Source: Xiphias gladius (lineage: Eukaryota; Chordata; Actinopteri; Istiophoriformes; Xiphiidae). Taken from it: 64,000 nt of DNA. A program made the translations under genes and the position numbers. Position 1 is the first letter of the stretch; each line of letters opens with the position of its first letter. Below the pieces are notes generated by a model. The model was given only the letters and a program-made list of their open reading frames with translations, made no database searches and was not told where the DNA came from. Shown in pieces: positions 52,210 through 64,000 of this stretch. The stretch lies in NCBI RefSeq assembly GCF_016859285.1, contig NC_053419.1:13048501-13112500 (forward strand), read 5' to 3'.

Positions 52210-54842
52210 GGTTGTTGTTCTGTCATAGCATTAGAAAAAGAGAGAGACAAATGTCAAGACACAGCAGCAGATTTATAAGCAAGTCACAGTGACGTAATGA
52301 GGATGGCTTGCCTCCCCATCCCAATGAAATGAAATCACACAACAGATATTGCTGTTGGCCTTTGATTATTGTGAATCTTTCTCCATATTCTTCTATACCG
52401 CTTGCACTTGCCCTCCCAAAGCCTCTCTGTCTATCTCTCCCTATTCTATCGGAAAGGAATGCTGTGGTTGCTATAATTAAAGTTGGCCCAACTGCTGCCA
52501 GTGAGTCAGGAGGCCAAAAAGGAAACAAGACTAGTGAGATAAGAGGTCGGCCGCCCGGTGCCAAGGTCAAATAAGTTGTCTGGAGAAAATGTGATCTAAT
52601 AAATGGTAATAAAGCTGTCTCTTAAACCACTGTACATGAATAAGTCTTGAAGTACATTAAAGCCTCGTTTAGGGTGATTTGTGAATTTAATACCTCATTT
52701 TATACAAACATGTCCCTTCAGAGCCAGCACAGTGTGAGACATCATGCACATTCAATTACTGGTTGGGAGACAAGGCGTGTTTGTGCTGTGTGTGTCTCCC
52801 TTCAAACTATCTGAATGTTTATGATTGTTTTGGTTACGGGGTCTATAGAAAGGTCACCTGGGATATGTGATGCAAGTCACAAGTGCTTTGTCTCCTGAAC
52901 TGAAAAGTTTGTCTGGAGCTTGATGAGAGTTTAACCACTGACATGATGGATGGTGGAAGAGAGATTATTGCAAAGGGAAAACAGCTCAACAGACATTAAA
53001 GTGGCATGTGGAATCTGAGTATTTTTAGGCCGCAACTAACCAACCACATGTACAGGACGCGTACACACCTATCGTTTTGAAAAAACATATACGTAAGTTT
53101 AACTTCACCTAGCAGTTGATTTAGGTATATTAAATATATTAAATGCTAAACTGCCAAATAAACACTTTTCCTCCTTAATGTTCTTTTGTGAGCTGAGAGG
53201 TGAGTGAGGAAACGGAGGTGACTGAACCTCTTCACCCTGCAGCTGCAATCATGTGCACTGCTGCTTAAGCTATTTCAAACCTGAGAGGTGCTGAGTGACA
53301 CTTCGTTTTCTTCAAGCCTTTTTAAATGAATGTGTTTGTCCATGGCAAGTCCATAAAACTATTCCCCTCTGAGCTTATTGGCTCCTTTTTATCTATGAAT
53401 GATGGTTCTACACCAGTGAATCCCAACCAGGGGTACTTGTACATGGAAAGATTGTATATTAATTTAATACATTTGAAAAATTTGGAAATTACAATTTGAA
53501 TATAAAAATATATCCGCCAATTGGGTCAGCTGTACTATCTGAACACCACATGTGGAGAGCGCATGAAAACTAGTAAACAAGTCAGCGGAGAAGTTGAAAT
53601 GGACAGTTAGCGTAAAGTGATGGATAAATGGTTGGAATAAATGGCTGTGTCAATGTGAGGGCACTTGATATAATCTGACTGTACTTCTGCCTTACACACC
53701 ACACATTCACACGAATAGAATTTGCAGAACATGTTTTTAAGAAATACCAATAAGTTTGAAATGGTTAATTTGGAGTATTCTGCATTGCCTGCCTTTGACC
53801 AGCATCTGACTGAATTATAGTGATGTGCAGCTGGATCTTCTGATTTTCACATTAGGTAGTGTTTGGTCTTCATGGCGCACACTCTCCCCCCTCACCTGGT
53901 TTCTTTACTTCTAATAGAGCTTTCGCCCTTAAATCAGCTGACATTGTTTAACTACACCTCTCGTTTTCTGCTAAGATGTGGCCCACAATAATCCAATGCT
54001 TGAACGGACGCATGCGCTTGCAGCTTTAGCTTATCTAAAGTGTTATTTTCAGATGGATGTGTTATAATGGCAGAAGTGGGAGTTATCTGTGACACTAGCT
54101 TGTGAACCCCCCTCCCCCATTCTCCCTCTCTCTCTCTCTTTCCATCTTCCTTTCTTGTGTATCTCATGCTTCCAATACTAAGCATAACGTTTATAAGAGA
54201 CTTGTGACTAAGAGTACATAAACTATTAGCCCGGTCTTAGGATAGACTTGGTTTTTTCCAACAAAATACTCTGCCAGGCCTTTAGAACAGTAGGTGTATG
54301 ACATAATATAGCTCAAATTCAAATGGTCAGTACAACAGGATGATATTCAGACACATAATGTAGTTTGACAGTAAAATTTTCATAGCATTCTAGGCAGGAC
54401 TTTAGGTCATAAAAAAGATAAAGATAAATGTGCTTACTTTAAAATGGCTCGACGGATTTATTCAAAACTAGCAGCTCATATTAAGAAATTTCTGTGGCTT
54501 GTATAATATAGTTCAATTTACTTAGCCACAGATGTATACAGTATTACTATATACAATACAGGCATGGCAGTTTTTAACACCTTAAATGAAAATTCTTCTG
54601 TCATTCATGTGGAAAATTTTAACATTTCACTGACCGTTAACATTTAAGTTCTCCTCCTGACCTGTTGTTAGTGTAGCATTTACCATGACAATCAGTATTG
54701 ACTATTCTTCTTGATACTTCCCTTCGAAAAAAACTTAACTGTCTGCAGTTTTGTTAGTTGTCTACAAAAAAACTATAGTTACATTCATATAAATTCATCT
54801 CAGAGCCTGAGAGGTAATACATTAGAGTAGGTGGATACTTAC
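52210..54842 (-). other. 5' intron of the unrecognised gene / intergenic
   Basis: No coding exon seen on either strand. The stretch lies between the main exon and the candidate leader exon at 54843. It contains a CT-rich run at 54112-54145 and otherwise ordinary AT-rich DNA. Confidence 0.4.
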
Positions 54843-54960
54843 GGAGGCTGATGTTTACAAATGATGCCCTGTCTGTGTCGTCCGGTTAGACTTTGGTCTT
54901 TCTGGGAGATCTTCTCCCTCAGCCGTCACCTGCCCCATGATGTCAGACAGACTTCATTTG
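54843..54960 (-). promoter_or_regulatory. Candidate 5' leader exon of the unrecognised gene, with a uORF
   Basis: A minus-strand donor, CCTCC|gtaagta, at 54843 could splice to the acceptor before the main exon. The candidate exon holds a complete 27-residue frame (54938 to 54855) starting MGQVTAEGEDLPERPKS and ending in TAA before the donor. It begins with the same three residues as the main frame. It may be a uORF, or part of an alternative transcript. Confidence 0.35.
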
Positions 54961-56453
54961 ACTAATTCAATAAGATCCCTCGCTGCGTTTAACTAAAAGA
55001 GAAAGTCAGGGCCAGAGGCTGACAGAGGCGGTTCAAGTAATCAGAGATGAACAGGGCTACAGATATTTCACTTAAAATGTCTCTGATATCATCACACACC
55101 AATCATTATTATTTGTTGGAGTGAAACCTCTTCCCAAATAACTATCCAAAGAAGCAGTATTATATTGTGTGTGTGTGTGTGTGTGTGTATAGTGAAAACA
55201 CTAATTAATGCTGAACTATCCATGTCTGATGGATGCACAGCAGTCAACTGAATAAACAGATTATGCAGAGGAAATGGTTTATTTCCATGATAAACATTAG
55301 ACTGGACATCATCTTAACAAAATGTAAAAAAAAGTGCATTACACATGAACATTGGCAATGTACAGTACAGTACACTAAAGTTAACAAAAAAACAGTCAAC
55401 GTAACAAAATCTTACTCCCAGGTAGGTTTTTCATGTTCTCTATTTTCCACTCATCTCATACTCACATGCTTTGGGGCAGACTTGTGCTCTATGAATACAC
55501 CCTATAAATGCCTGCCCCTCCCCCTCCCTTGAAATTACAATGTGTCCTAATGTCCTTCCTAACAAAGTCCTCAACTTCTGGCCCATCAGTAGGATTGTCA
55601 GTTTGATGCTTGCTGCCTGGGAATAATACAATTTAAAAAAAACAAAAAACAAAAAAAACCAAAAAAACAATCCTTGTCATTTTTAATAGAGCCTGAAGAC
55701 ATTTGCCTAAATTAGAGATGGCCTAAAATCATTTTATGTTGTGGTGCAAACACGAGAATTAATTATAAGTATTTCTCAATACACAGTAGCATTACCAGTG
55801 CTTTTCTTAATATTGACCACATCTGCAAGCTAATGTACTCAATAGCAAGTTGTAGAGAAAAATATATACAGACTGGTAAATTTCAGAGACTTAAATCCTT
55901 CTTATCTAATGTTGTAATGTAAATGATAGTTCTCAGTCCAGCAAGTAAGGTTCTTCAGCCAGCTATTGAACCAATACGATGTACCACACGTTTCAACAAT
56001 ATCAAACAAGTACAATATTATTATAGGCTATTAATAAATGGAAGTCCATCAAGAATGTGTGTATTGAGGGAGAGGAGGCTGCTGTGCATGAGCTTATGTG
56101 TATTTGCATACATTATATTATGTGCCAAGTTATACATTGCAAGGAGCATGGTTATTATTGGGAGTGAGGGTAAGTAATGTACAAAAAAGCCAGACCATCA
56201 ACACACTCACAGAAACTTTGCAAAGCCTGTGATGATTTATGACAGAGCTAAGGCCGAGGTTAAGGCACTTAAACGCAAAAACAACTTCAACACATGAAGC
56301 AAACAACCAAACATAGTGCTGCGGTCTGGGAACAAAAACAAAAGGATTCAGTGCGCATAACATCACATGAATGTCAAGCACCCTCATAGGGCCCACCTGT
56401 CAAGAGTGATACTGAGAACAGCTGTCTTAAATTAAAATCATATTAAGAATATA

Positions 56454-56961
56454 TTAAAGGAACTATTTGAGAATCTGGGAAGTAGGCTTGTTTGCTTTCT
56501 GGCCGAGAGTTAGATGAGAAGGTCAAAATCACTCGCCTATCTGAATGGCAAATATGAAGCCGTAGCCAGCGGTCGTTTAAAGGCTAGAAATGGCGAAACA
56601 GAAAGCCTGAGTCTGTCCAAAGGCAAAACCAGGTCTTCCTGATAGCACCAACCCAGCTCAAAGTTGTAAAAACGACTAGATGTTGTTCTACACTTTGGTT
56701 TTCGTACGAATTGAACAAATGCGATATAATGTGTTAACTACCTAACTTTAGAGGTGCTAGTCAGTTGATTCTCTTACCTACACAGAACCAGGCTAGCAGT
56801 TTCCCCTCCTTATTTCAGTCCATATGTTAAGCTGAGCTAACTGTTTGCTAGCTTTAGCTTCATATCTACCGTACAGACAACAGCAGTGTCAATCTTGTCA
56901 TCTCTCTTTTGGCAAGAAAGCAAATAAGTGTATTTCGCAAAATGTCAAACTATTCCTTTAA
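56454..56961. mobile_element. Dispersed teleost repeat, family B, with long terminal inverted repeats
   Basis: 508 bp, from TTAAAGGAACTATTTGAGAA to a mirrored end ACTATTCCTTTAA. About 75 bases at each end are inverted copies with mismatches (GGCTTGTTTGCTTTCTGGCC against CACTTATTTGCTTTCTTGCC). The middle has no coding capacity. TTAA stands at both borders, which would fit a piggyBac-type target, but this is weak because the element ends themselves are AT-rich. It is a non-autonomous DNA transposon and the two arms have drifted, so it is not very recent. Confidence 0.8.
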
Positions 56962-57365
56962 TCCATCTTTCGCAGGCTTTAGCCAGCTCTCCATTTTGTA
57001 ACATTTTTTTTTTAATTCTTTTAGTCACAATAATCATAATAACAATCATGAAATGCATTATCGTAACTTTATTCTGTGTTTGAAGTGGTTCTATTTCAGA
57101 TGTGTGTGGTATCAGATGCTGTCAACAACTTTCTGTTAGTGCCTTATGTGACATAATGCTGAAATGGCCACGTGAGGGAAATATCTGGTTAAAAGCAAAT
57201 CCAAATTACTTAAATCTAACTAGTGGAGCAAACCTGCAGCTCCCTGGGATCCAGTTAAGGGAGGAGAAGGAACAGAGGATGCTTTATTGTTTTTTTGTGT
57301 AAGTTTCTACTGATATAATTAAAGAAAAGCAAAATCTACCAAAAAAATAAAAATAAAATAAAAAA

Positions 57366-57367
<2 letters not shown>

Positions 57368-57440
<73 letters not shown>
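57368..57440. repeat. Compound (TA)n-(CA)n microsatellite
   Basis: About 28 TA units followed by about 8 CA units. It is prone to cruciform formation and replication slippage. Confidence 0.95.
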
Positions 57441-57750
57441 TCACATACAATAACCCCATGATTAAAGATGATTAAATCATTTGCATTCATTCTTTGCACA
57501 GTTTCCATTTCTTCTGAAGCACTCAGATCTTTAAATACAGTAATAACACTTGCATGTGCTTTTCCCGCAAACAAACATCATTCAGGCTTCATTCAGTACC
57601 ATTCTAGCACACCCGGCGTGCCAAAAAACAGTAAGAACACAACATCAACCAAACAGAAGAAGTAGCACCCTGTGGCACAGCAACTTTGGATTGGTGGCAC
57701 AATTTTAACAAAACCATTTAAAAATATGCCTTGAGCTATCATGAACATGT

Positions 57751-57777
57751 AAAAAAAAAAAAAAAAAAAAAAAAAAA
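57751..57777. repeat. A-run of 27 bases
   Basis: An uninterrupted poly(A) tract. No SINE or processed-gene sequence is recognisable before it. Confidence 0.9.
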
Positions 57778-59809
57778 GTTAAAGACGAATTAACTGACTG
57801 TAGGGGCAGAAGAGTTCAAGCAGGTTCAGTTTTCTTGGTAGGTTACTTGTTCTGTATTTAACATAAAGAAAATCTAGTCTTGTCAATTAATTCATTAATA
57901 CTTTTTCTAATTTTCACACTGTAAATGGAAGTATTTAATTTTGTAATTCGAAATTCAGAATAACAACAACTGGCATTTAATTTTATTTTACAAAAACAGT
58001 AAATTTTTAACAAAGCACCTGCTGTTGACTATAACTGTCTGATGATTACTAGATCAAATCAATTATTCTTACAGCGATGGACTCCATACTTCAAGCAAAG
58101 AATGTAGCTACTTCTTTGAAGCATATTGCAGATTTTTCATTTCTGATGTCTCTATTTCTGCTTTAGTGTTCTTAAATGAATTCTGGTTACATGTAGCTAT
58201 AGATCTGAAATAGTTCTGTGCACTGTGTGAATGGATACTAGAGTTGTGCTCAAGTGCTAAATCTATACATGACTGATGTGCCTTTGCAAATATCTGTGGG
58301 TCTAGGGAAAGGTAGTCTAAGGGTTTTCAACATATTACCAAAACGTTAACTGGGTGAGCCTTGTTAACCATTGGAGCCTCTTAGATAAATGACTACCCAG
58401 ACTCATACTATGTAAGAAGGTAAGAAAAGTATGTTACACTGCTCAAAGGAAACTGCGCTGAGCTTCTCTGCTAACTATAATCATGAAGGCGATAAACTGG
58501 ACCTGGTAACATGATATGGCTTTGGTTACATCAGAAATGATCTGACTAAGAGTGATATTTAAGCTTATGAATGCTTCTTGATGCCTGAAGGTTGTGATGT
58601 CTTCCAACAAAAGAAAAGCGTTTCTTCGGTCATTCTTCCAAGCCTAAGAAAATGAGTTGGGCTCAATTCCATTCATTTTACTGAAGCCATTTGTTGTCAC
58701 TTAAACTGAGTAATGACAAATTTTAATCCATAAAGTTTTTCAGCATTTCAAAAACTCAGGGAAATTAAAGACGACTTTAATATTTTTTCTGCCTAAGCAT
58801 GTTGAGGATGTGTTTTGTAATACTGCAAAGTCATGTGTGCCTAAACTGAGCACTTTAAGGACATGATTGCATTAACCTAAATGGAGGGGGTCAGGGTGAA
58901 CCAGCCACTGAGCAGAGACAAAACAGTCTTTGACCAAAACAGTCAGAGATGCTAGTGGTCCGAGGTACGACGCCTTTCAAAGAGGCATAAAAAGGCTCAC
59001 GTATGCTCACATCCTTTTTTAAAAATGATTATGCTTTCACATGAAATGCCTTCTTGTGATGCAAAAGCAGCTGCAGCAGGGAAAATATAAGTGAAGTTAA
59101 ACGAGGATTCAGTTATCAGCGGTAACATGAGGAGATACTGAATGCAATCAAACAGGCTCAATGGCAAACATTCATTGAGCTACGTTTGATACTGTTGATG
59201 AGTTGGATTGAAAAACATACAGTACACCAACAGAAGCATGTTACTCCAGGTATTTTTCTTCCCATCAACATCAAAGTGTTAACTATAGCGCTGTCAGGAG
59301 TCAGAACGGGACAGCAACTAGATCTTATAAACCTCCACTGTCTCTTGTTTTGGGAATACACCAAACCTGTCTGTTGAGGGTAAAATGGCAGCGTAACGCT
59401 CATCTCCACTGGGCTGTCGGGAAGTTTGATGATCCTGTATGTGTGGTGGGGCAGGCATGTTCAGAGGAGACCAGACAGGCCTCGATCAGGCCTGAGGGAC
59501 AAGTGACGGATACAAGACAGTCTTCAGTCCCAATTTAGCCAGAAGCATTCAAGCCTTTAGCATATGGTGAAAACAACCAGCCTCATCTGGATCTCCATGC
59601 CAGCAGACAATGTCAGGACGCTCTGTAAATATACAGAGGGCTGTTGCAGCTTGTTACAGTGGAGCTTGAGGCCAGGACATGACAGTACAGGTCAGAGCAG
59701 AGCTTTGTTTCTGGTACAACACCACAGCAGCTATCATCTACAGGCCCAGAGCCATCATAGCGTACCTGGTGGAGGAAAGGGTAAGCCTCCTCTTTCTCCT
59801 GGTCGTCCC

Positions 59810-62800
59810 TTAAGGCAGGGGCCCCACTGGAAGCTGGCCCTCCATGGCCAGGCCTGGCACCTTTTCAAGCCGCTCCGCCCTCTGTCGCATCAGTTCCAGA
59901 CCAAACTCTATCCCCAGTCCTGGCATTTGCAGCTGGGCCAGAGCCTGCTGCTGGAGCTCCGCTGCACCACCGGGTTGTAATTTTAAACCTTCAGCAGTAG
60001 TCGTGTTGATGGCCACTGTACCCTCCCTTGATATTTGTACTTCCACGTTGTCCCCCTGTGGTTCGTCCATGTCCTCCGTCTCGACTGAGCTGCGGTCAGG
60101 AGGCGTCTCCTCGCAGCTCATGGGTGAGACCAGTTTCTGGTGGTTGGCTAGTGGGACACCTGGGGCGCAGGTGGCACAGCGGTAGGGGTGAGTACAGGGC
60201 TGGACCAAGTTAGGTGGGACAACTGCAGTGGCTGGCAGAGACTGCAGAATTGGGGTGGAAGCAAAATTTGTCCCGGGCGGATCTATGCATATGGAAGGGA
60301 CAGTGCAGTGGCGGTTGGGATTAAGGCGGTGGGAACGACCTCCTGTTGGACGGTCACAGCGCCGCCCTTGTGGCAGACGCAGGCAGTCTTTACAGGACTG
60401 ATAGGAGGGTTTCACTTTTAAAGGGTTTCCAGTGCTAGCACTGTCCTAAATGGAGAAAAATAGAACACAATACAGTATATGGTCAGTGGCATGCAGAATA
60501 TTTAAAATGTCCATAACATTACACACGCTTGTGATATGAAGACCATTTTAAAATATGTAGATAAACACTAACCATTCATTTACCGCAGGTAAAATGTATA
60601 TTGTCTCAACTCACGTCAAAAGCTGCGGGGCAGCTGCGCTTTGCAGCGAGGCGGTTGCTGTTGTTAGTGTTCAGGTTGGCTAGGCCTAATCGGCTTTCCT
60701 CCGTCCTCTCAGCATCCTCCCCTGCCCTCTTCCCATCCGAGTATCCAGGTGTTTGAGCCAAGGCCGCCATCTCAGCTTCCTCTTTCTTTGCCTCTTCCTC
60801 GTCCTCTTCCTCCAAAGTACTGAACTCAAGTCTCAGTCTCATGTCCTCCAGGGGGTCGAGGCGCCCGCACGTCTGAGCTGCCGTGCCCTCGCCAGGCAGG
60901 GCTAAATGGGCCATGGGGAAACCCTCGTCCTCCAACAGGGCATCTCTCTCCACGTCTTCAATCTCAATGAAAACTCTTTCCATACCCAGCAGAGGGGGGC
61001 CCCGCACTGGCGTGGAAGGCTCACTGTCTAGTGCAGAGTCTGACAAACGCCTGAAGTAGTAATTATAGTTAAGTGAGTCAAGAGGCTCCATCTCCAGACC
61101 CATACCCCTGCAGGGGGATGCCCCACAGCCTCCCCAGGCTTCTTCCTCTCTGAGCACTGGTGTCTCCTCCCCACCAGTACAGTGGCCAGAGGCTTGCAAA
61201 TCATCTGATCCCTCTTCATCCGTTTCAGGCCTCCATAGCTTGTTGTGACGCTGTTTGCTGCGAAGGCACAGTGTACTGTTGTTTACATGTGAAGGAAACT
61301 GACCAAAATGTTTCACAAGGTGGGTTTACAATTTTTCTCATGCCAGCAGCATTCACCCACCCAGGTGACTGCAGGTAGCTGAGCCGAGCGCAAAACCTGA
61401 GTGAGACATGCAGGCCTTCTTACCTGGCGTCCAGGATTCCCTCATACTCTGCCAGCTGTCTCATGAAACCAGCGTTTGGTTGAGCTATACCCCGTTTCTG
61501 CTTGACAAAGTTGTAGGCTTTCTCCAGAGACCAGCTGTATTCTTTCATTGCATAGGCAATAACTGTCGAGGCAGACCGGCTCACCCCCATCTTACAGTGC
61601 ACCAGGCACTTGGAATTGTTCTTCCTGTTGGACAAGGGGGAAATTCATTAACAATCCATTTGATCTTCTAGTTTATGATAAGCTAGGACAATAGCCTTTA
61701 GTGACGATTGCACATCTTGTTAAATATAAGAGATTATTAGTTAAATTGTATAAATTGTATGTGATGGTTTTCAGCATTGTGCTCTATTAGTGCTCCACAT
61801 TGAGCATGTCTCCATTTTAGCTCTTCCGTTTTTATTTTTACAAACATCTTTTTTTTTTTTTAACTTCAGGTTAGCCGGGTTCGACAGTTGCATAGCAACC
61901 GGAATGACTGCACCATTTCAGCTCTCCCTCTGTTACTGGCACAACTCACAGCTGTGCCTCGCAATTGGGCGGGAGAAAAATGTGTCCTGTGTGACCACAG
62001 CCCCAGTCCGCAGGGGGAGAATGCATGATGTGAGACAGTCGAACTATGATGACTAAAAAATGATGACTAAAAGCTCCATCTATTCATACCAAAGTGCTGT
62101 GGGGGCACAGTTGTGTTGTACCGTCTCTGATCAAACACTTCTTGGATAACAGTCTGGCATTACAGTTTATAATCTTGGATCACAGCCCCTAACCCGTTCT
62201 ATCAAATGCAACTAAAAAGCACCAGCTCACTGGTTTATTTCTATGTGCAGGGTCTCACTTGGCTTTGATAATAAAGTTGTAGGTTTCGTTCCAGTGGGCC
62301 AGCAGGTCGGTGGCATCCTCGTCGTACACGCGGACATTGTGATAAGAGAACATCCCTGGGAAGAAGTTGTCAATCTCTCTGGTAACATTCAGGATGTAAC
62401 CCACTCTGCAACCAAAACAACAATGCATTAGTTTTTCTTTCCCTGCTTATTAGGCAAACTATTACTGAACCAACAGAGTAGAAATGAATCTGTTTCACAT
62501 GGTGAATCACTGCTGTCCTGATTAAATTACTGACTGAAAGCCGTGCAGAGATGTGCCTGCGTTTTCAACAGGTTACCTTGATACAGTATAATTTTATTCT
62601 TTGCCTGCCAAAGCCTAAGATGTAAGATTGAAATATTGCTTTATTACATTTACTGGGTACAATACAGTGTCCAGATCCAATTCACTTTTTGAAATGGCAA
62701 CATTCAACATTTACATGTGAACCAACACTCTCTCTTTTTGGCTAACACTGTCTTTGAAACTTATAAATCAAATGCATTTTTGCTTTTTGAACCAAGAGCT

Positions 62801-63854
62801 GTGTCAAGATTTTGGCTTGGATTAATTTTTCCTCTTGTATTGTACATTCCATAGTAACAGACGTTATTAAATGAGAGCTGACATGAATCAATACATCATC
62901 CAGACACACCTAAAGTTAATCCAACAGGGGAGATAAATATACCTTATTTACAGTTAATAGGAACTTTCAGGTAAAAATATACATATATAGCATTTATTTA
63001 ATCTTGTATAAGAATACACCATTTAAGATCAAATCAGGAAAACATGATGTATGTGTATCAGCTCACCCGCATTCACGTAGTTCTTCCAGGTTGGACGCGT
63101 TCCACTCAGAGCCCTACGAAGGTAAACACATAGAAACCTTTCAGTTAGAATACACTGGCTGCTAGGGGTTTACAGGCTAATTTAACTGTATGGAGGAAAG
63201 ACAAATCCACAGTGTTACAGTGTTTGAGTGTCAGCATGTAGGAAAAGCGAAGAAAATAATGTAAAAGTATGATGCAAAGGTAGCGTGAGGTAAAAATTCT
63301 CACCAAGTACACATGGTCAAAGATAAGCGTGGCCTTGTCCATCTGTCCCAGGATCAAAAGCATCTCGTTGTCTATGAACTCCTTGTACTCTTTGAGGTTA
63401 CAGCTCATATGCTGCTCCAGCTCGTTACGGATCTAAGAACAAGGATAAGACATTAAAAATCTATTTACTAAACCAGGTTTCCAAGTGTGTTTCCCACGGT
63501 TAGTCAAATACTAATATGTATTTTTTTAAACTTATTTTTGTTTTCTTCACTTCTTAAATTATCGATGCACAATGACCCACAGCCATGGTGTGTTATTTCT
63601 AAGCCATACTTGTGTGCAAAACTACATTAGAACCACTCTTTCACAAACACTGTATAAAGACATTCACATTTGCCAGGATGTATCTTTTTCCTACAGTGCA
63701 GTATTAAAAAAAGACCTAGACCAAATACACACATGGTTGAGGTGTTAACTTGGCACATACCTCCTTCGACGTGATGTTCTCCAGGTCTTGAAACATCATG
63801 ATGTTGCGTAGCTTGGCTTTAATGAGACACTCTGTCCTCTCTCGCTCAGTTGGC
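59810..63854 (-). CDS. ssh1: ssh1, slingshot cofilin phosphatase (3' part)
   Basis: Seven exons in the window, 63761-63854, 63304-63432, 63067-63113, 62259-62405, 61424-61624, 60615-61257 and 59810-60445, encode the last 631 residues; the N-terminal exons lie beyond the right edge. The first two exons are the slingshot B domain (ERTECLIKAKLRNIMMFQDL, then IRNELEQHMSCNLKEYKEFI). The dual-specificity phosphatase domain follows (GSEWNASNLEELRECGVGYI, REIDNFFPGMFSYHNVRVYD) with the catalytic loop HCKMGVSRSA complete. Downstream, RRLSDS is a likely 14-3-3 site and KVKPSYQSCKDC matches human KVKPSYKSCADC. Slingshot removes the Ser3 phosphate of cofilin and so activates actin turnover. The tail after KVKPSY is about 200 residues, much shorter than in human SSH1. 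Synteny with coro1c identifies ssh1 rather than ssh2 or ssh3. Confidence 0.93.
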
Positions 63855-64000
63855 CTACACATAATGAGTCAGTACATCAGTGTTGCCGTCTGAATGCAAA
63901 TTAGCATGACAGCCTAACATGTTTCCACAGCTGAAAACAAAGGGCAGCGACAAAAGCACAACAGCTGGTGTGTAAAGCACTGCAATCTTTTCCATGACTA

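Larger units (their letters stand above)
54961..59809. other. Region between the unrecognised gene and ssh1; ssh1 3' UTR
   Basis: No coding exon supported. Contains (GT)n at 55166-55188, a family B element (56454-56961), a TA/CA compound microsatellite (57368-57440) and an A-run (57751-57777). Several minus-strand AATAAA words (for example near 57068, 57284 and 57980) could end ssh1 transcripts, implying a 3' UTR of about 2-2.7 kb. Which one is used cannot be seen. Confidence 0.45.

Noticed and set aside
57284-57574. Minus-strand open frame rich in Tyr-Ile
   Set aside because: It is the translation of the (TA)n-(CA)n microsatellite.

Overview
The window is nuclear DNA of a teleost fish, most likely a percomorph. 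The evidence is small spliced vertebrate genes with GT-AG introns, CpG-rich promoters, many microsatellites, and dispersed repeat families typical of spiny-rayed fish. I read eleven protein-coding genes by joining exons whose protein matches a vertebrate family. No virus-like element, tRNA, rRNA or CRISPR array was seen.

Left block (1-10,300), equivalent to human 22q11.2: the first coding exon of dgcr2 (minus, runs off the left edge), ess2/dgcr14 (minus, 10 exons, with a 564-bp tandem duplication that doubles exon 2) and the homeobox gene gsc2 (minus, 3 exons). Middle block (12,700-19,150): a two-exon MADF-BESS DNA-binding protein (plus) tail-to-tail with rnf185 (minus, an ER ubiquitin ligase whose human counterpart is on 22q12).

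Right block (19,600-64,000), equivalent to human 12q23-q24: a chemokine-like receptor (cmklr1-like, minus), iscu (plus, Fe-S scaffold), tmem119 (minus, single coding exon), selplg/PSGL-1 (minus, single coding exon), coro1c (minus, 10 coding exons), a large proline-rich gene I do not recognise (minus, 49,620-52,209 plus possible flanking exons) and ssh1 (minus, 3' part including the cofilin-phosphatase domain, runs off the right edge). Gene order dgcr2-ess2-gsc2 and cmklr1-iscu-tmem119-selplg-coro1c-ssh1 follows the human order, so the window joins two human regions (22q and 12q).

There is no operon logic. The genes are independent, but several share themes: leukocyte or microglial surface proteins (cmklr1-like, tmem119, selplg) and actin control (coro1c, ssh1). 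The most unusual points are the duplicated ess2 exon with a stop created exactly at the exon-exon junction, a chemoattractant receptor lacking both standard sodium-pocket residues, a PSGL-1 ectodomain without any tyrosine, and the unrecognised gene with paired PPPV-KK-NPF motifs.
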